A DNA stretch of 64,000 bases from JBPESN01 sp051710625 (GTDB lineage Bacteria; Pseudomonadota; Gammaproteobacteria; Enterobacterales; Enterobacteriaceae): contig NZ_JBPESN010000007.1 of assembly GCF_051710625.1 (NCBI RefSeq), positions 1-64,000 on the forward strand. The letters run 5' to 3'. Each line of letters begins with the position of its first letter. Position 1 is the first letter of the stretch. Of this stretch, positions 30,499 through 39,655 are shown in pieces. The notes under the pieces are model-generated. The model ran no database searches and was not told where the DNA came from. It was given only the letters and a program-made list of their open reading frames with translations. The position numbers and the translations under genes were made by a program.

Positions 30499-30765
30499 AT
30501 GGGTAGTATTAGCATTACACAGTTACTAATCATTGCGGCTATCGTGGTGTTGTTGTTCGGCACCAAGAAACTGCGCGGCCTGGGATCGGATTTAGGCACC
30601 TTGATTAAAGGCTTTAAAAAATCCATGAGCGAGGATGACAACACGACGTCGACATCGTCGGACAAGTCCTCTCAGGATGCCGATTTTACCGCGCCGCCCA
30701 TTGCGCCGAAAGCCAACCCGGCACGTCCGGATGAAGCCAAAAATAAAGATAAAGAGCGGGTATAA
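30499..30765 (+). CDS. tatA: Twin-arginine translocase subunit TatA
   Basis: TatA forms the protein-conducting assembly of the Tat system for folded proteins. The 88 residues comprise a single N-terminal membrane helix (SITQLLIIAAIVVLLFGTKK), the FGTKKL hinge and an amphipathic helix (RGLGSDLGTLIKGFKKSM), then a polar tail. A clear gaggca ribosome-binding site precedes it. It is about 50 bases after ubiB and 3 bases before tatB. Intact. Confidence 0.96.
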   Translation: MGSISITQLLIIAAIVVLLFGTKKLRGLGSDLGTLIKGFKKSMSEDDNTTSTSSDKSSQDADFTAPPIAPKANPARPDEAKNKDKERV

Positions 30766-30768
30766 GCC

Positions 30769-31359
30769 GTGTTCGATATTGGATTTGGTGAGCTTACGCT
30801 GGTATTCGTTATCGGACTGGTGGTGCTGGGTCCGGAACGGCTGCCGGTTGCGGTGAGGACGGTGGCAGGGTGGATCCGGGCAATACGATCTATGGCGTCG
30901 ACGGTGCAGAGCGAATTAACGCAGGAGCTTAAGCTGCAAAAGTTGCAGGACAGCCTGAAAAAAGTCGAAGAGGCCAGTAAAAACAATCTGTCCCCGGAGC
31001 TGAAAGCGTCTATGGAGGAGCTACGCGAGGCGGCGGAGTCCATGAAGAAAGAATTCAAGGGTATCAATAGCGCAGCACTGGACCCGGCTGAACCGCATAC
31101 CATTCATAACCCGCTGGTCCCCGATCCGGAGGCGTTGCATGACGGCGTGACGCCGGTGGAGGGCGATTGTCAGGCTGAAGTGCCGCCAATGGCGCCAAGC
31201 GTCAAAGCTTCTGCGCCGACTGATTCCGTCGCCAATACGACCACCCAGGCTGCGGCGCCCGCCGCGCAGGCGCCGGTGCCGGCACCAGAAGAACCCGGCA
31301 GAGCGGCAACCGCCACGGGGCCGGCTTCGTCCACTTCTCCACTGAATAATGATCGCTAA
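30769..31359 (+). CDS. tatB: Twin-arginine translocase subunit TatB
   Basis: TatB works with TatC in binding twin-arginine signal peptides. The start is GTG at 30769 (MFDIGFGELTLVFVIGLVVL). One membrane helix is followed by GPERLPVAVRTVAGWIRAIR and a charged amphipathic region, then a long Pro/Ala-rich tail. It is 196 residues, longer than E. coli TatB (171) because of the tail. It ends 3 bases before tatC. Intact. Confidence 0.95.
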   Translation: MFDIGFGELTLVFVIGLVVLGPERLPVAVRTVAGWIRAIRSMASTVQSELTQELKLQKLQDSLKKVEEASKNNLSPELKASMEELREAAESMKKEFKGINSAALDPAEPHTIHNPLVPDPEALHDGVTPVEGDCQAEVPPMAPSVKASAPTDSVANTTTQAAAPAAQAPVPAPEEPGRAATATGPASSTSPLNNDR

Positions 31360-31362
31360 TCC

Positions 31363-32133
31363 ATGGCCGTTGATGATACCCAACCCCTGATCAGTCACTT
31401 AATCGAACTGCGCAAACGGCTACTTTATTGCATCCTCAGCGTGCTGGTGGTCTTTTTAGCGCTGATTTATTTTGCTAACGATATTTATCAGCTAATATCC
31501 GCCCCGCTTATCAAACAGCTACCGGTAGGCGCCAGCATGATCGCGACGGATGTCGCGTCGCCGTTCTTCACGCCCATCAAATTGACCATCATCGTCTCGG
31601 TATTTGTCTCCGCGCCGCTGTTGCTCTACCAGGTATGGGCGTTCGTTGCTCCCGCGCTGTACAAACATGAACGGCGGCTGATGATGCCGCTATTGTTCTC
31701 CAGCACGCTGCTGTTTTATGCCGGTATGGCTTTCGCCTATTTCGCCGTCTTCCCGCTGGCCTTCAGTTTCTTTGCCCATACCGCCCCGCGCGGCGTGCTA
31801 ATCGCGACTGATATCAATAACTATCTCGATTTCGTCATGGCATTGTTTATGGCGTTTGGGGTGTCGTTTGAAGTGCCGGTGGCGATCGTACTGCTGTGCT
31901 GGAGCGGGGTGGTGACGCTGGAGGATCTGCGCAAAAAACGGCTTTATGTGCTCGTCGGCGCCTTTGTCATTGGTATGCTGCTGACGCCGCCGGATGTGTT
32001 TTCCCAGACGCTATTGGCAATACCCATGTACCTGCTGTTTGAAATCGGCGTTTTCTTCGCCCGGTTCTATGTCGGTAAAGGGCGCAAAGGCGCTCAGGAA
32101 GAGAATGATCCCGAGGAAAACGAGCCTGAGTAA
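31363..32133 (+). CDS. tatC: Twin-arginine translocase subunit TatC
   Basis: TatC is the six-helix receptor for twin-arginine signal peptides. The 256 residues match E. coli TatC (258). The conserved N-terminus (TQPLISHLIELRKRLLYCIL), PFFTPIKLTI and YQVWAFVAPALYKHERR loop are present. The helices run to about residue 230, followed by a charged tail. It closes the operon; tatD, which follows in E. coli, is absent and rfaH lies convergent 135 bases away. Intact. Confidence 0.96.
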   Translation: MAVDDTQPLISHLIELRKRLLYCILSVLVVFLALIYFANDIYQLISAPLIKQLPVGASMIATDVASPFFTPIKLTIIVSVFVSAPLLLYQVWAFVAPALYKHERRLMMPLLFSSTLLFYAGMAFAYFAVFPLAFSFFAHTAPRGVLIATDINNYLDFVMALFMAFGVSFEVPVAIVLLCWSGVVTLEDLRKKRLYVLVGAFVIGMLLTPPDVFSQTLLAIPMYLLFEIGVFFARFYVGKGRKGAQEENDPEENEPE

Positions 32134-32268
32134 CACCTTTATGGCCACTATGACGTCCGTCGGGACGAGGGAGGCTTGGGCTTGTAGGTAGCTGCTATGG
32201 CCAGATTTTTCGGCGTTGTCCGCGAAGCACGGCGGGGGGCGATGCGGCATCGGCCGCGCTAATACGGG

Positions 32269-32760
32269 CTACTGCATTTTCTGAAATAGACGATTATCCA
32301 GGCTTTGATAGACCTGTTTGTTCAATAGATTAAGCAACAGCATAGAGCGCGCCTCGCCGTCGGGTTCGGTATAAATGGCCTGCAGGCCCTCAAATACCTC
32401 GGCGGTGATCAATACCTTATCGCCGGATAAAGGCGTCTCAGGAACAGTCACGCTGTCAAAACTGTGCTCGCGCAGATCGTTAATGACTGCGGAAGGGATA
32501 ATTACCAGTAAGCTGCCGAAGCGGACAAAGTGGCTGACACCGCGGGTTGCGCTGATGGCGCTGGTATGGATCGTTTCCGGATCGAACTCGATAAACAAAT
32601 AGTTTGGAAACAGTGGCTCGCAGGTTTCTGTGCGCTTGCCCCGGATGATTTTCTCCAGGGGGACTATCGGCGTCAAACAGGCGACGCCCTGCCGTTCCAA
32701 ATGTTTTTTAGCACGCAGTAATTGCCCGCGTTTACAATACAATAAATACCAAGCTTCCAT
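32269..32760 (-). CDS. rfaH: Transcription antiterminator RfaH
   Basis: RfaH is a NusG paralogue recruited at ops sites to allow transcription of long surface-polysaccharide operons. The 163 residues equal E. coli (162). The NGN domain (MEAWYLLYCKRGQLLRAKKH, FPNYLFIEFDPE, ATRGVSHFVRFG) and the C-terminal domain (GDKVLITAEVFEGLQAIYTE) are both complete. It converges on tatC and diverges from ubiD. Intact. Confidence 0.95.
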   Translation of the reverse strand: MEAWYLLYCKRGQLLRAKKHLERQGVACLTPIVPLEKIIRGKRTETCEPLFPNYLFIEFDPETIHTSAISATRGVSHFVRFGSLLVIIPSAVINDLREHSFDSVTVPETPLSGDKVLITAEVFEGLQAIYTEPDGEARSMLLLNLLNKQVYQSLDNRLFQKMQ

Positions 32761-32941
32761 AGTAACAATTTACCGATCTCATCGGAGTCTCAGCATAGCA
32801 AAAGCCATAATATATATAGCACCGGACGCCGCTGCTGTCGGGCAGTCAGGGTAACTTATTTTTACCGATCTTTGACAAAAGGCCAGCAAGGCTGATAAAC
32901 AAATCTTATAATGCAGGCTAAATAACGTTCCTGATGAAGCC

Positions 32942-34426
32942 ATGAAATACCGTGACTTGCGCGACTTCCTCGCCTTGCTGGAGCAGCGAGAGGAATTAAA
33001 ACGAATCAGCTTGCCCATCGATCTCTATCTGGAAATGACGGAAATCGCCGACCGCACGCTGCGCGCCGGCGGTCCGGCGCTGCTGTTTGAAAACCCGAAA
33101 GGGTACACCATGCCGGTGCTGTGCAACCTGTTCGGCACCCCTGAACGGGTGGCGCTTGGTATGGGTCAGGAAAGCGTTAACGCTTTGCGCGATGTGGGCA
33201 AATTGCTGGCGTTTTTAAAAGAGCCGGAGCCGCCTAAGGGCTTTCGCGATTTGCTGGACAAGGCTCCCCAATTTCGCCAGGTGCTGCATATGCCGACCAA
33301 ACGGCTGAACTCTGCGCCCTGCCAGGAACAGATCTGGCAGGGGAGGGATGTGGATCTCGGCCGTATTCCGGTCATGCACTGTTGGCCCGGCGACGCCGCG
33401 CCGCTTATCACCTGGGGGCTTACGGTCACCCGCGGGCCGCACAAGGAACGGCAAAATCTTGGTATTTATCGCCAGCAGGTTTTAGGCAAAAATAAGGTGA
33501 TTATGCGCTGGCTCTCGCACCGCGGTGGGGCGCTGGATTTCCAGGAATGGACGCAGCAAAATCCTGGTCAACGCTTTCCGGTCGCGGTTGCACTCGGTGC
33601 CGACCCAGCGACGATCTTGGCCGCGGTAACGCCGGTGCCCGATACGCTCTCCGAATACGCTTTCGCAGGCCTACTGCGCGGCAACAAAACCGAGGTGGTC
33701 AAGTGCGTGTCCTGCGATTTAGACGTGCCGGCCAGCGCTGAAATCGTGCTGGAAGGTTACCTGGAAGCGGGCGAAACGGCAACGGAAGGACCGTATGGCG
33801 ATCATACCGGCTATTACAATGAAACCGATAGCTTCCCGGTTTTTACCATCACTCATATTACGCAGCGGCGCGATGCGCTGTACCACTCAACCTATACCGG
33901 TCGCCCGCCCGATGAACCGGCGGTCATGGGCGAGGCGCTTAATGAAGTCTTCGTACCTATTTTGCAAAAGCAGTTCCCGGAAATCGTGGATTTCTATTTG
34001 CCGCCGGAGGGGTGTTCCTATCGCCTGGCGGTGGTGACCATCAAAAAACAATATGCCGGTCATGCCAAGCGGGTGATGATGGGCGTCTGGTCTTTCCTGC
34101 GTCAATTTATATATACCAAATTTGTTATCGTATGCGATGATGATATTGATGCACGTAATTGGAAAGACGTGATTTGGGCGATGACCACCCGAATGGATCC
34201 GGCACGCGATACTGTCTTAATGGAAAATACGCCGATAGATTATCTTGATTTCGCTTCACCGGTTTCCGGACTAGGCTCGAAAATGGGCATGGACGCGACA
34301 AATAAATGGCCGGGAGAAACGCAGCGCGAATGGGGCACGCCGATTGAAATGGATCGGACGGTACGCGCGCGCGTTGACGCTATCTGGGACCAACTGGCTA
34401 TCCTGAACAATGGTCACGAGTCGTAA
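32942..34426 (+). CDS. ubiD: 3-octaprenyl-4-hydroxybenzoate decarboxylase UbiD
   Basis: UbiD decarboxylates the ubiquinone precursor with the prenylated flavin made by UbiX. The 494 residues match E. coli (497): MKYRDLRDFLALLEQREELK, IYRQQVLGKNKVIMRWLSHR, and the active-site region EGPYGDHTGYYNE. It is followed 50 bases later by fre. Its neighbour in E. coli is the same. Intact. Confidence 0.96.
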   Translation: MKYRDLRDFLALLEQREELKRISLPIDLYLEMTEIADRTLRAGGPALLFENPKGYTMPVLCNLFGTPERVALGMGQESVNALRDVGKLLAFLKEPEPPKGFRDLLDKAPQFRQVLHMPTKRLNSAPCQEQIWQGRDVDLGRIPVMHCWPGDAAPLITWGLTVTRGPHKERQNLGIYRQQVLGKNKVIMRWLSHRGGALDFQEWTQQNPGQRFPVAVALGADPATILAAVTPVPDTLSEYAFAGLLRGNKTEVVKCVSCDLDVPASAEIVLEGYLEAGETATEGPYGDHTGYYNETDSFPVFTITHITQRRDALYHSTYTGRPPDEPAVMGEALNEVFVPILQKQFPEIVDFYLPPEGCSYRLAVVTIKKQYAGHAKRVMMGVWSFLRQFIYTKFVIVCDDDIDARNWKDVIWAMTTRMDPARDTVLMENTPIDYLDFASPVSGLGSKMGMDATNKWPGETQREWGTPIEMDRTVRARVDAIWDQLAILNNGHES

Positions 34427-34476
34427 TATACGCGGCGCCCGTGGCAATTTGCTTAATGACCCGACAGAGGGACTGC

Positions 34477-35178
34477 ATGACAACATTGACCTGTAAGGTC
34501 TCTTCCGTGGATGCTATTACTGATACCGTTTACCGCGTACGGCTGGTACCGGAAGCGGCTTTCCACTTCCGCGCCGGTCAGTACCTGATGGTGGTAATGG
34601 ATGAACGTGATAAACGGCCTTTTTCCCTGGCGTCGACGCCCATGGAAACGACGTTTATCGAGCTGCATATCGGCGCTTCTGAACTCAATCTGTATGCGAT
34701 GGCAGTTATGGACCGTATTCTGAAAGAAAGAAAAATCACCGTCGAAGTCCCGCAGGGCAAAGCTTGGTTACGTGACAATACCGACCGGCTGATCGTGCTG
34801 ATCGCTGGTGGCACCGGATTCTCTTACGTACGTTCTATTTTATTGACAGTGCTGGCGCGCCAGCCCGAGCGAAAAGTGGCGGTATACTGGGGGGGACGCA
34901 AACGGGATCATCTGTATGATTTAGGCGAGCTGGAAGCGCTTACCTTACAGCATCCACAATTGTTTGTGGTACCGGTGGTGGAACAGCCTGACGAGCACTG
35001 GCAGGGCCGTTCCGGCACCGTGCTGATGGCGGTGATGCAGGACTATGGCTCTCTGGAACCCTACGATATTTATATCGCGGGGCGCTTTGAAATGGCGAAA
35101 ATCGCCCGTGAACGTTTTTGCGCCGAGCGCGGCGCTGTGGTCGAGCGCATTTTTGGTGACGCTTTCGCTTTTATCTAA
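34477..35178 (+). CDS. fre: NAD(P)H-flavin reductase Fre
   Basis: Fre reduces free FMN and riboflavin with NAD(P)H, supplying reduced flavin to other enzymes. At 233 residues it equals E. coli. The start at 34477 (MTTLTCKVSSVDAITDTVYR) matches; a GTG at 34441 in frame would add 12 unrelated residues. FRAGQYLMVVMDERDKRPFS is the flavin-binding motif and VLIAGGTGFSYVRSIL the pyridine-nucleotide loop. The fadBA genes that follow in E. coli are missing. Intact. Confidence 0.95.
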   Translation: MTTLTCKVSSVDAITDTVYRVRLVPEAAFHFRAGQYLMVVMDERDKRPFSLASTPMETTFIELHIGASELNLYAMAVMDRILKERKITVEVPQGKAWLRDNTDRLIVLIAGGTGFSYVRSILLTVLARQPERKVAVYWGGRKRDHLYDLGELEALTLQHPQLFVVPVVEQPDEHWQGRSGTVLMAVMQDYGSLEPYDIYIAGRFEMAKIARERFCAERGAVVERIFGDAFAFI

Positions 35179-35287
35179 ACCGCTCTCTCCGCACCAACGC
35201 CGCGACTCGCGCGGCGGCGGCCGGGCGCTGTTCCAGGCGGAGCGCTATGGTAATATGGGTCAATTACGTTCCACATAAGGTCTAAAC

Positions 35288-36617
35288 ATGGAATCGCTTT
35301 CTTCGTTATACCGGGATCATATCGCCACACTCCAACAGCGCATCCGGGAGATATTGCAGCGCCAGCAGTTGGAAGGATTACTGAATCCATGCCGGCGAGC
35401 CGGTAAGCCGCTTTCTTGATGATCATGACTACCCGTTTAAGGTCAATCCACAGTTCAAAGCCTGGTTGCCGGTTACCCGCGTGCCGCACTACTGGCTGTG
35501 GGTCGACGGTGTTAACAAGCCGAAACTGTGGTACTACCTGCCAATAGATTATTGGTACCTGGTGGAACCGTTGCTGGACAGCTTTTGGACGCCGTAGTAT
35601 GTGGACATCGTCCCGTTCGCCGATCAGGACGAAATTGCCGCGCTGTTGCCGCCGCGCAACAACGTCGCCTATTTGGGATCGTCGCCGCAGCGGGCATCTC
35701 TGCTGAGAATAAAACGTGACTTTATCAACCCGCAGCCGGTACTGGATTATCTGCATTATCACCGGGCCTACAAAATCGATTACGAACTAGCCTGCATGCG
35801 CGAAGCGCAAAAATCAGCGGTGAATGGTCATCGGGCGGCAAAAGAGGCTTTCTTGTCCGGCATGTGCGAATTCGATATCAATATCGCCTATCTCAGCGCT
35901 TGCGGCCACCGCGATACCGATGTGCCCTATGATAATATTATCATTCTGAATGAACATGCGGCGGTATTGCATTACACCCACCTGGACCAGCGCACGCCAG
36001 AACACGTAATAAGTTTTCTTATCGATGCCGGCACCGAATACAACGGTTACGCCGCCGACCTGACCCGTACCTATGTGGCGCAGAAAGACAGTGACTTCGC
36101 TGCGCTTATCGCGGCGATGAATAGCGAGCAGCAGGCACTTATCGCCACCATCGAAACCGGCGTCAACTACATCGATTATCATCTGCAGATGCACAGTAGA
36201 AGCGCTAAGCTTTTAAAGCAGTTTGATATCCTCAGTGGCTTGAGTGAGGATGCAATGGTGACGGAGGGTTTGACCCTGCCGTTCCTCCCCCACGGGCTAG
36301 GCCATCCCCTGGGGTTGCAAGTGCACGATGACGCCGGCTTTATGCAAGACGAACGCGGCACTTCTTTGGCGCCGCCGTCACGCTATCCTCATTTGCGCTT
36401 CACGCGCGTGCTGCAGCCGCGGATGGTGTTGACTATCGAACCTGGTCTTTATTTTATCGAATCGCTGCTGGCTTCCTGGCGCGCCAACGCCTTTGGCCGT
36501 CATTTCAACTGGTCGCGTACTGAAAGCTTTAAGCCTTATGGCGGTATTCGTATTGAGGACAATGTCGTTATTCACGACAATCACATTGAAAGTATGACGC
36601 GCGCTGAAATTGGCATG
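35288..36617 (+). pseudogene. pepQ: Xaa-Pro dipeptidase PepQ, broken
   Basis: PepQ hydrolyses dipeptides with C-terminal proline. The start MESLSSLYRDHIATLQQRIR matches E. coli PepQ. A frameshift near 35385 and a stop at 35597 (after SFWTP) break the N-terminal domain. From 35601 the catalytic pita-bread domain is open: DAGTEYNGYAADLTRTY and PHGLGHPLGLQVHD hold metal ligands. Near its 3' end a one-base change moves pepQ out of its expected stop (tga overlapping the yigZ ATGA) and into the yigZ frame. The N-terminal lesions make activity unlikely. Confidence 0.88.
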
Positions 36618-37231
36618 ACGACGTCATGGTTCGCACCGGCGTCAGAAGTCACGCTGACGGCGGAAATCAAAAAAAGTTGTTTTATCACGTTACTGTCCCC
36701 CACCCAGGGGATCGACGCCGCTAAAGCCTATATCCTGCAATGTCACCGGCAGCATCCGACGGCCGCGCATCACAGCTGGGCGTATATTGCCGGCCCGCCT
36801 TCTGACTTCCGCCTGCGGGGGTTCTCCGACGATGGAGACCCCTCGGGTACCGCCGGCAAGCCAATCCTGGCTCAGCTGGATGGAAGCGGTCTCGGGGAAA
36901 TCAGTGCGGTAGTGGTGCGTTATTATGGGGGATTCAACTGGGCATTGGCGGACTGGTCAAAGCCTGCGGCGGCGGGGTGCAGCAAGCGCTGAAACGGGTT
37001 TTGCAGATAGCACGTATTCCGCGCCGGCGTTTCGTGCTGCGCTGCCATTACCCGCAGCTGGTCTGGCTAGAGGCCGCGATACGACAGCCTGAAGGGCTAA
37101 TCGTTGAAGGTGGATATCGGGAATCGATTATACTTACTCTCGAGATACCGCTGCATCGCATTACGGTGGCCAATGATAAATTGCGCGATCTTAGCCGCGG
37201 CGCATTGCAATTGACGCTGGTTCCACAATAA
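36615..37231 (+). pseudogene. yigZ: YigZ (IMPACT family), frameshifted
   Basis: YigZ belongs to the YigZ/IMPACT family (about 204 residues, likely translation-related, not settled). It would start MTTSWFAPASEVTLTAEIKK at 36615. EIKKSCFITLL and GFSDDGDPSGTAGKPILAQL are typical. After VVRYYGG a one-base deletion near 36935 shifts the frame; LGIGGLVKACGGGVQQALKR and the C-terminal domain continue in another frame to 37231. The upstream pepQ frame reads into it without a stop. Confidence 0.85.
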
Positions 37232-37274
37232 TGTTTTCCGCACGAAGTGTGTAATCATTAAGGATAGTGCAGAC

Positions 37275-38728
37275 ATGCATTTTCGCACCATAACCCGCAT
37301 CGTGGGTCTGCTCGTCATCTTGTTCTCGGTGACTATGATAATCTTCGGCCTGGTGGCCTTAATCTATCGGGATGGTGCCGGTAGCGCTTTCGCGCAAACA
37401 TTTTTTTGCGCACAGGCTATTGGACTTTTGCTGTGGTTTCCTAACCATTGTCAAAAAAGCGAATTGAAATCTCGCGAAGGCTTCCTTATTGTGGTGCTGT
37501 TTTGGACCGTTCTAGGTAGTGTGGGTGCTTTGCCGTTTTTATTTGCCGAACACCCTAATTTGTCAGTCAGCGATGCGTTTTTTGAATCCTTTTCCGGGCT
37601 GACCACTACCGGCGCCACCGCGCTGGTAGGGCTGGATACCTTGCCCCACGCCATTTTGTTTTACCGGCAGATGCTACAGTGGTTTAACGGCATGGGTATT
37701 ATTGTGCTGGCGGTGTCGATTCTGCCTATCCTCGGCGTCGGCGGCATGCAGCTGTACCCCGCGGAAATGCCCGGTCCGCTGAAAGACAATAAAATGCGCC
37801 CGCGTATCGCCGAAACCGCCAAGACCTTATGGCTCATCTATGTGGCGCTGACCATAGCCTGCGCGCTGGCGCTATGGGGCGCGGGTATGCCAGCATTCGA
37901 TGCGATTGGCCACAGTTTTTCCACTGTCGCCATCGGCGGCTTTTCCACCCACGATGCGAGTATTGGTTATTACCATAGCCCGCTTATCAACGCGATTGTC
38001 GCCGTATTTCTACTGATATCCGGTTGCAATTCCGCTCTCCATTTCGCCGCCCTCAGCGGCCGCAATCTGAAAGTCTACTGGCGAGATCCCGAATTTCGCA
38101 TGTTTATTTCGGTACAGTTGACGCTGGTGGTGGGTCTGCATGTTGATTCTTTGGCGTTACGATGTATAGGCTAACAGCCTGCAAATGCTTAATCCAGGCG
38201 TTTTTTCAAGTGGTTTTCATGGCAACCACCGCCGGGTTTACCACTGACAGCATCGCCCAATAACCGTTATTCCTGCCAATATTGCTCCTTTGTTCAGCGG
38301 TTATCGGCGGCTGTGCCGGCTCTACGGGAGGCGGGTTGAAAGTGATCCGCATTCTGCTGCTTTATTTGCAAGGCTCGCGTGAACTGAAACGCTTGGTGCA
38401 TCCAAACGCGGTGTACACCATCAAACTGGGTAACCGGGCGCTGCCGGAACGAATTCTGGAAGCGGTTTGGGGTTTTTTTTCCGCTTATGCGCTAGTGTTT
38501 ATCCTCAGTATGCTGGCGGTAGTCGCCAGCGGCGTCGATAACTTTTCTGCTTTTGCGGCAGTGGCGGCAACGCTAAACAACCTCGGGCCCGGCCTGGGTG
38601 TCGTGGCCGATAACTTTACCTCCATGAACGCGGAGGCCAAGTGGATCCTCATCCTGACCATGCTGTTTGGCCGTCTGGAGGTATTCACCTTATTGGTCCT
38701 GTTTGCACCGACCTTTTGGCGTGAGTGA
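37275..38728 (+). pseudogene. trkH: Potassium uptake protein TrkH, broken
   Basis: TrkH is the membrane channel subunit of the Trk K+ uptake system (483 residues in E. coli). The first 285 residues or so are good, including the filter-type loop SGLTTTGATAL and GFSTHDASIGYY. Indels near 38140-38280 break the frame: VDSLALRCIG-stop, then FFKWFSWQPPPGL in other frames, with FTTDSIAQ as a fragment. The last 148 codons (38282-38728: CAGSTGGGLKVIRILLLYLQ through FTLLVLFAPTFWRE) are clean. K+ must enter by another system. Confidence 0.88.
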
Positions 38729-38740
38729 TTAAGGTTTACC

Positions 38741-39307
38741 GTGAAAACGTTGATTCTCTATTTGAGCCATGATGGCCAAACGCACAAAATTGCGCGCGCA
38801 ATTGCGGCCCATCTTACCGATTGCTGCGAATGTAATGTGGTGGATCTGCACCTCGCACAGGATCTTGATCTGCAGCGTTATCAGCGGGTGGTGGTGGGGG
38901 CGGCCATACGCTATGGCGGCTTTGCCGCGGATCTCGACCGTTTTATCGCGCAGCAGCTTGATTGGCTGCACAGTATTTCCAGCGCGTTTTATGCCGTCAA
39001 TTTGACGGCGCGCAAACCCGATAAACGCACCCCAGCCACCAATGCCTATACCCGGAAATTTTTGGCGAAAACCCCCTGGCGTCCCGATCTTTGTGCCGTA
39101 TTTGCGGGTGCGCTGTGTTACCCGCGCTATCGCTGGTTTGATCGGGTGATGATCCAGATGATAATGCGCATGACCGGCGGTGAAACCGATCGCACCAAAG
39201 AAGTTGAATATACCGATTGGCAGCAAGTTTCTGCCTTTGCCGGCGATTTAGCGCAATTAACCGCCAAACAGGGCGCCGCCGCGCCCCTAATCGGACCGTT
39301 TTGCTGA
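38741..39307 (+). CDS. hemG: Menaquinone-dependent protoporphyrinogen oxidase HemG
   Basis: HemG is a flavodoxin-like protein that oxidises protoporphyrinogen IX to protoporphyrin IX, coupled to quinones. The 188 residues match E. coli (181). The FMN loop is LSHDGQTHKIARAIAAH near 9, followed by VVVGAAIRYGGFAADLDRFI, and the HemG-specific insert SAFYAVNLTARKPDKRTPAT near 86. It lies 12 bases after trkH, with the rRNA operon downstream, as at E. coli rrnA. Intact. Confidence 0.94.
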   Translation: MKTLILYLSHDGQTHKIARAIAAHLTDCCECNVVDLHLAQDLDLQRYQRVVVGAAIRYGGFAADLDRFIAQQLDWLHSISSAFYAVNLTARKPDKRTPATNAYTRKFLAKTPWRPDLCAVFAGALCYPRYRWFDRVMIQMIMRMTGGETDRTKEVEYTDWQQVSAFAGDLAQLTAKQGAAAPLIGPFC

Positions 39308-39655
39308 AAAAAAACCGATTGAACTATTTTAGTTATTTATCCTTGTCAACGGCCGTGAAGGCCCTATAATGCGCCCCTACTGACCGGGAATAGTCGCTGG
39401 GGCGCACCGGCTCAGCCAGAGGCTGGCGGCCCACTACGGGCAAATAAAAGCTTGACTCTACAGCGGAAAAGCGTAGTATACACCACCCGCGCCGGTCGAA
39501 AAAACAGTCTCCCGGCACTGTTCTTTAACAATTTATCAGACAACCTGTGAGGGCAGTCACAAGACGATATCGACATACCAAAATATCAAGTCTTGAAGAG
39601 CGAACAACAAATATTCATAGAAATACCAGTTTTAATTCTTTGAGCATCAAGCTTT
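39308..39655 (+). promoter_or_regulatory. rRNA operon promoter and leader region (P1, P2, boxA)
   Basis: P1 has TTGTCA at 39343 and TATAAT at 39365 with a 16-base spacer, followed by a GC-rich discriminator. P2 has TTGACT at 39452 and TAGTAT at 39474, also 16 bases apart. A boxA-like antitermination element (TGTTCTTTAACA) is at 39519-39530. The layout is that of enterobacterial rrn P1/P2 promoters. The promoters look functional even though the 16S gene they serve is deleted internally. Confidence 0.82.
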
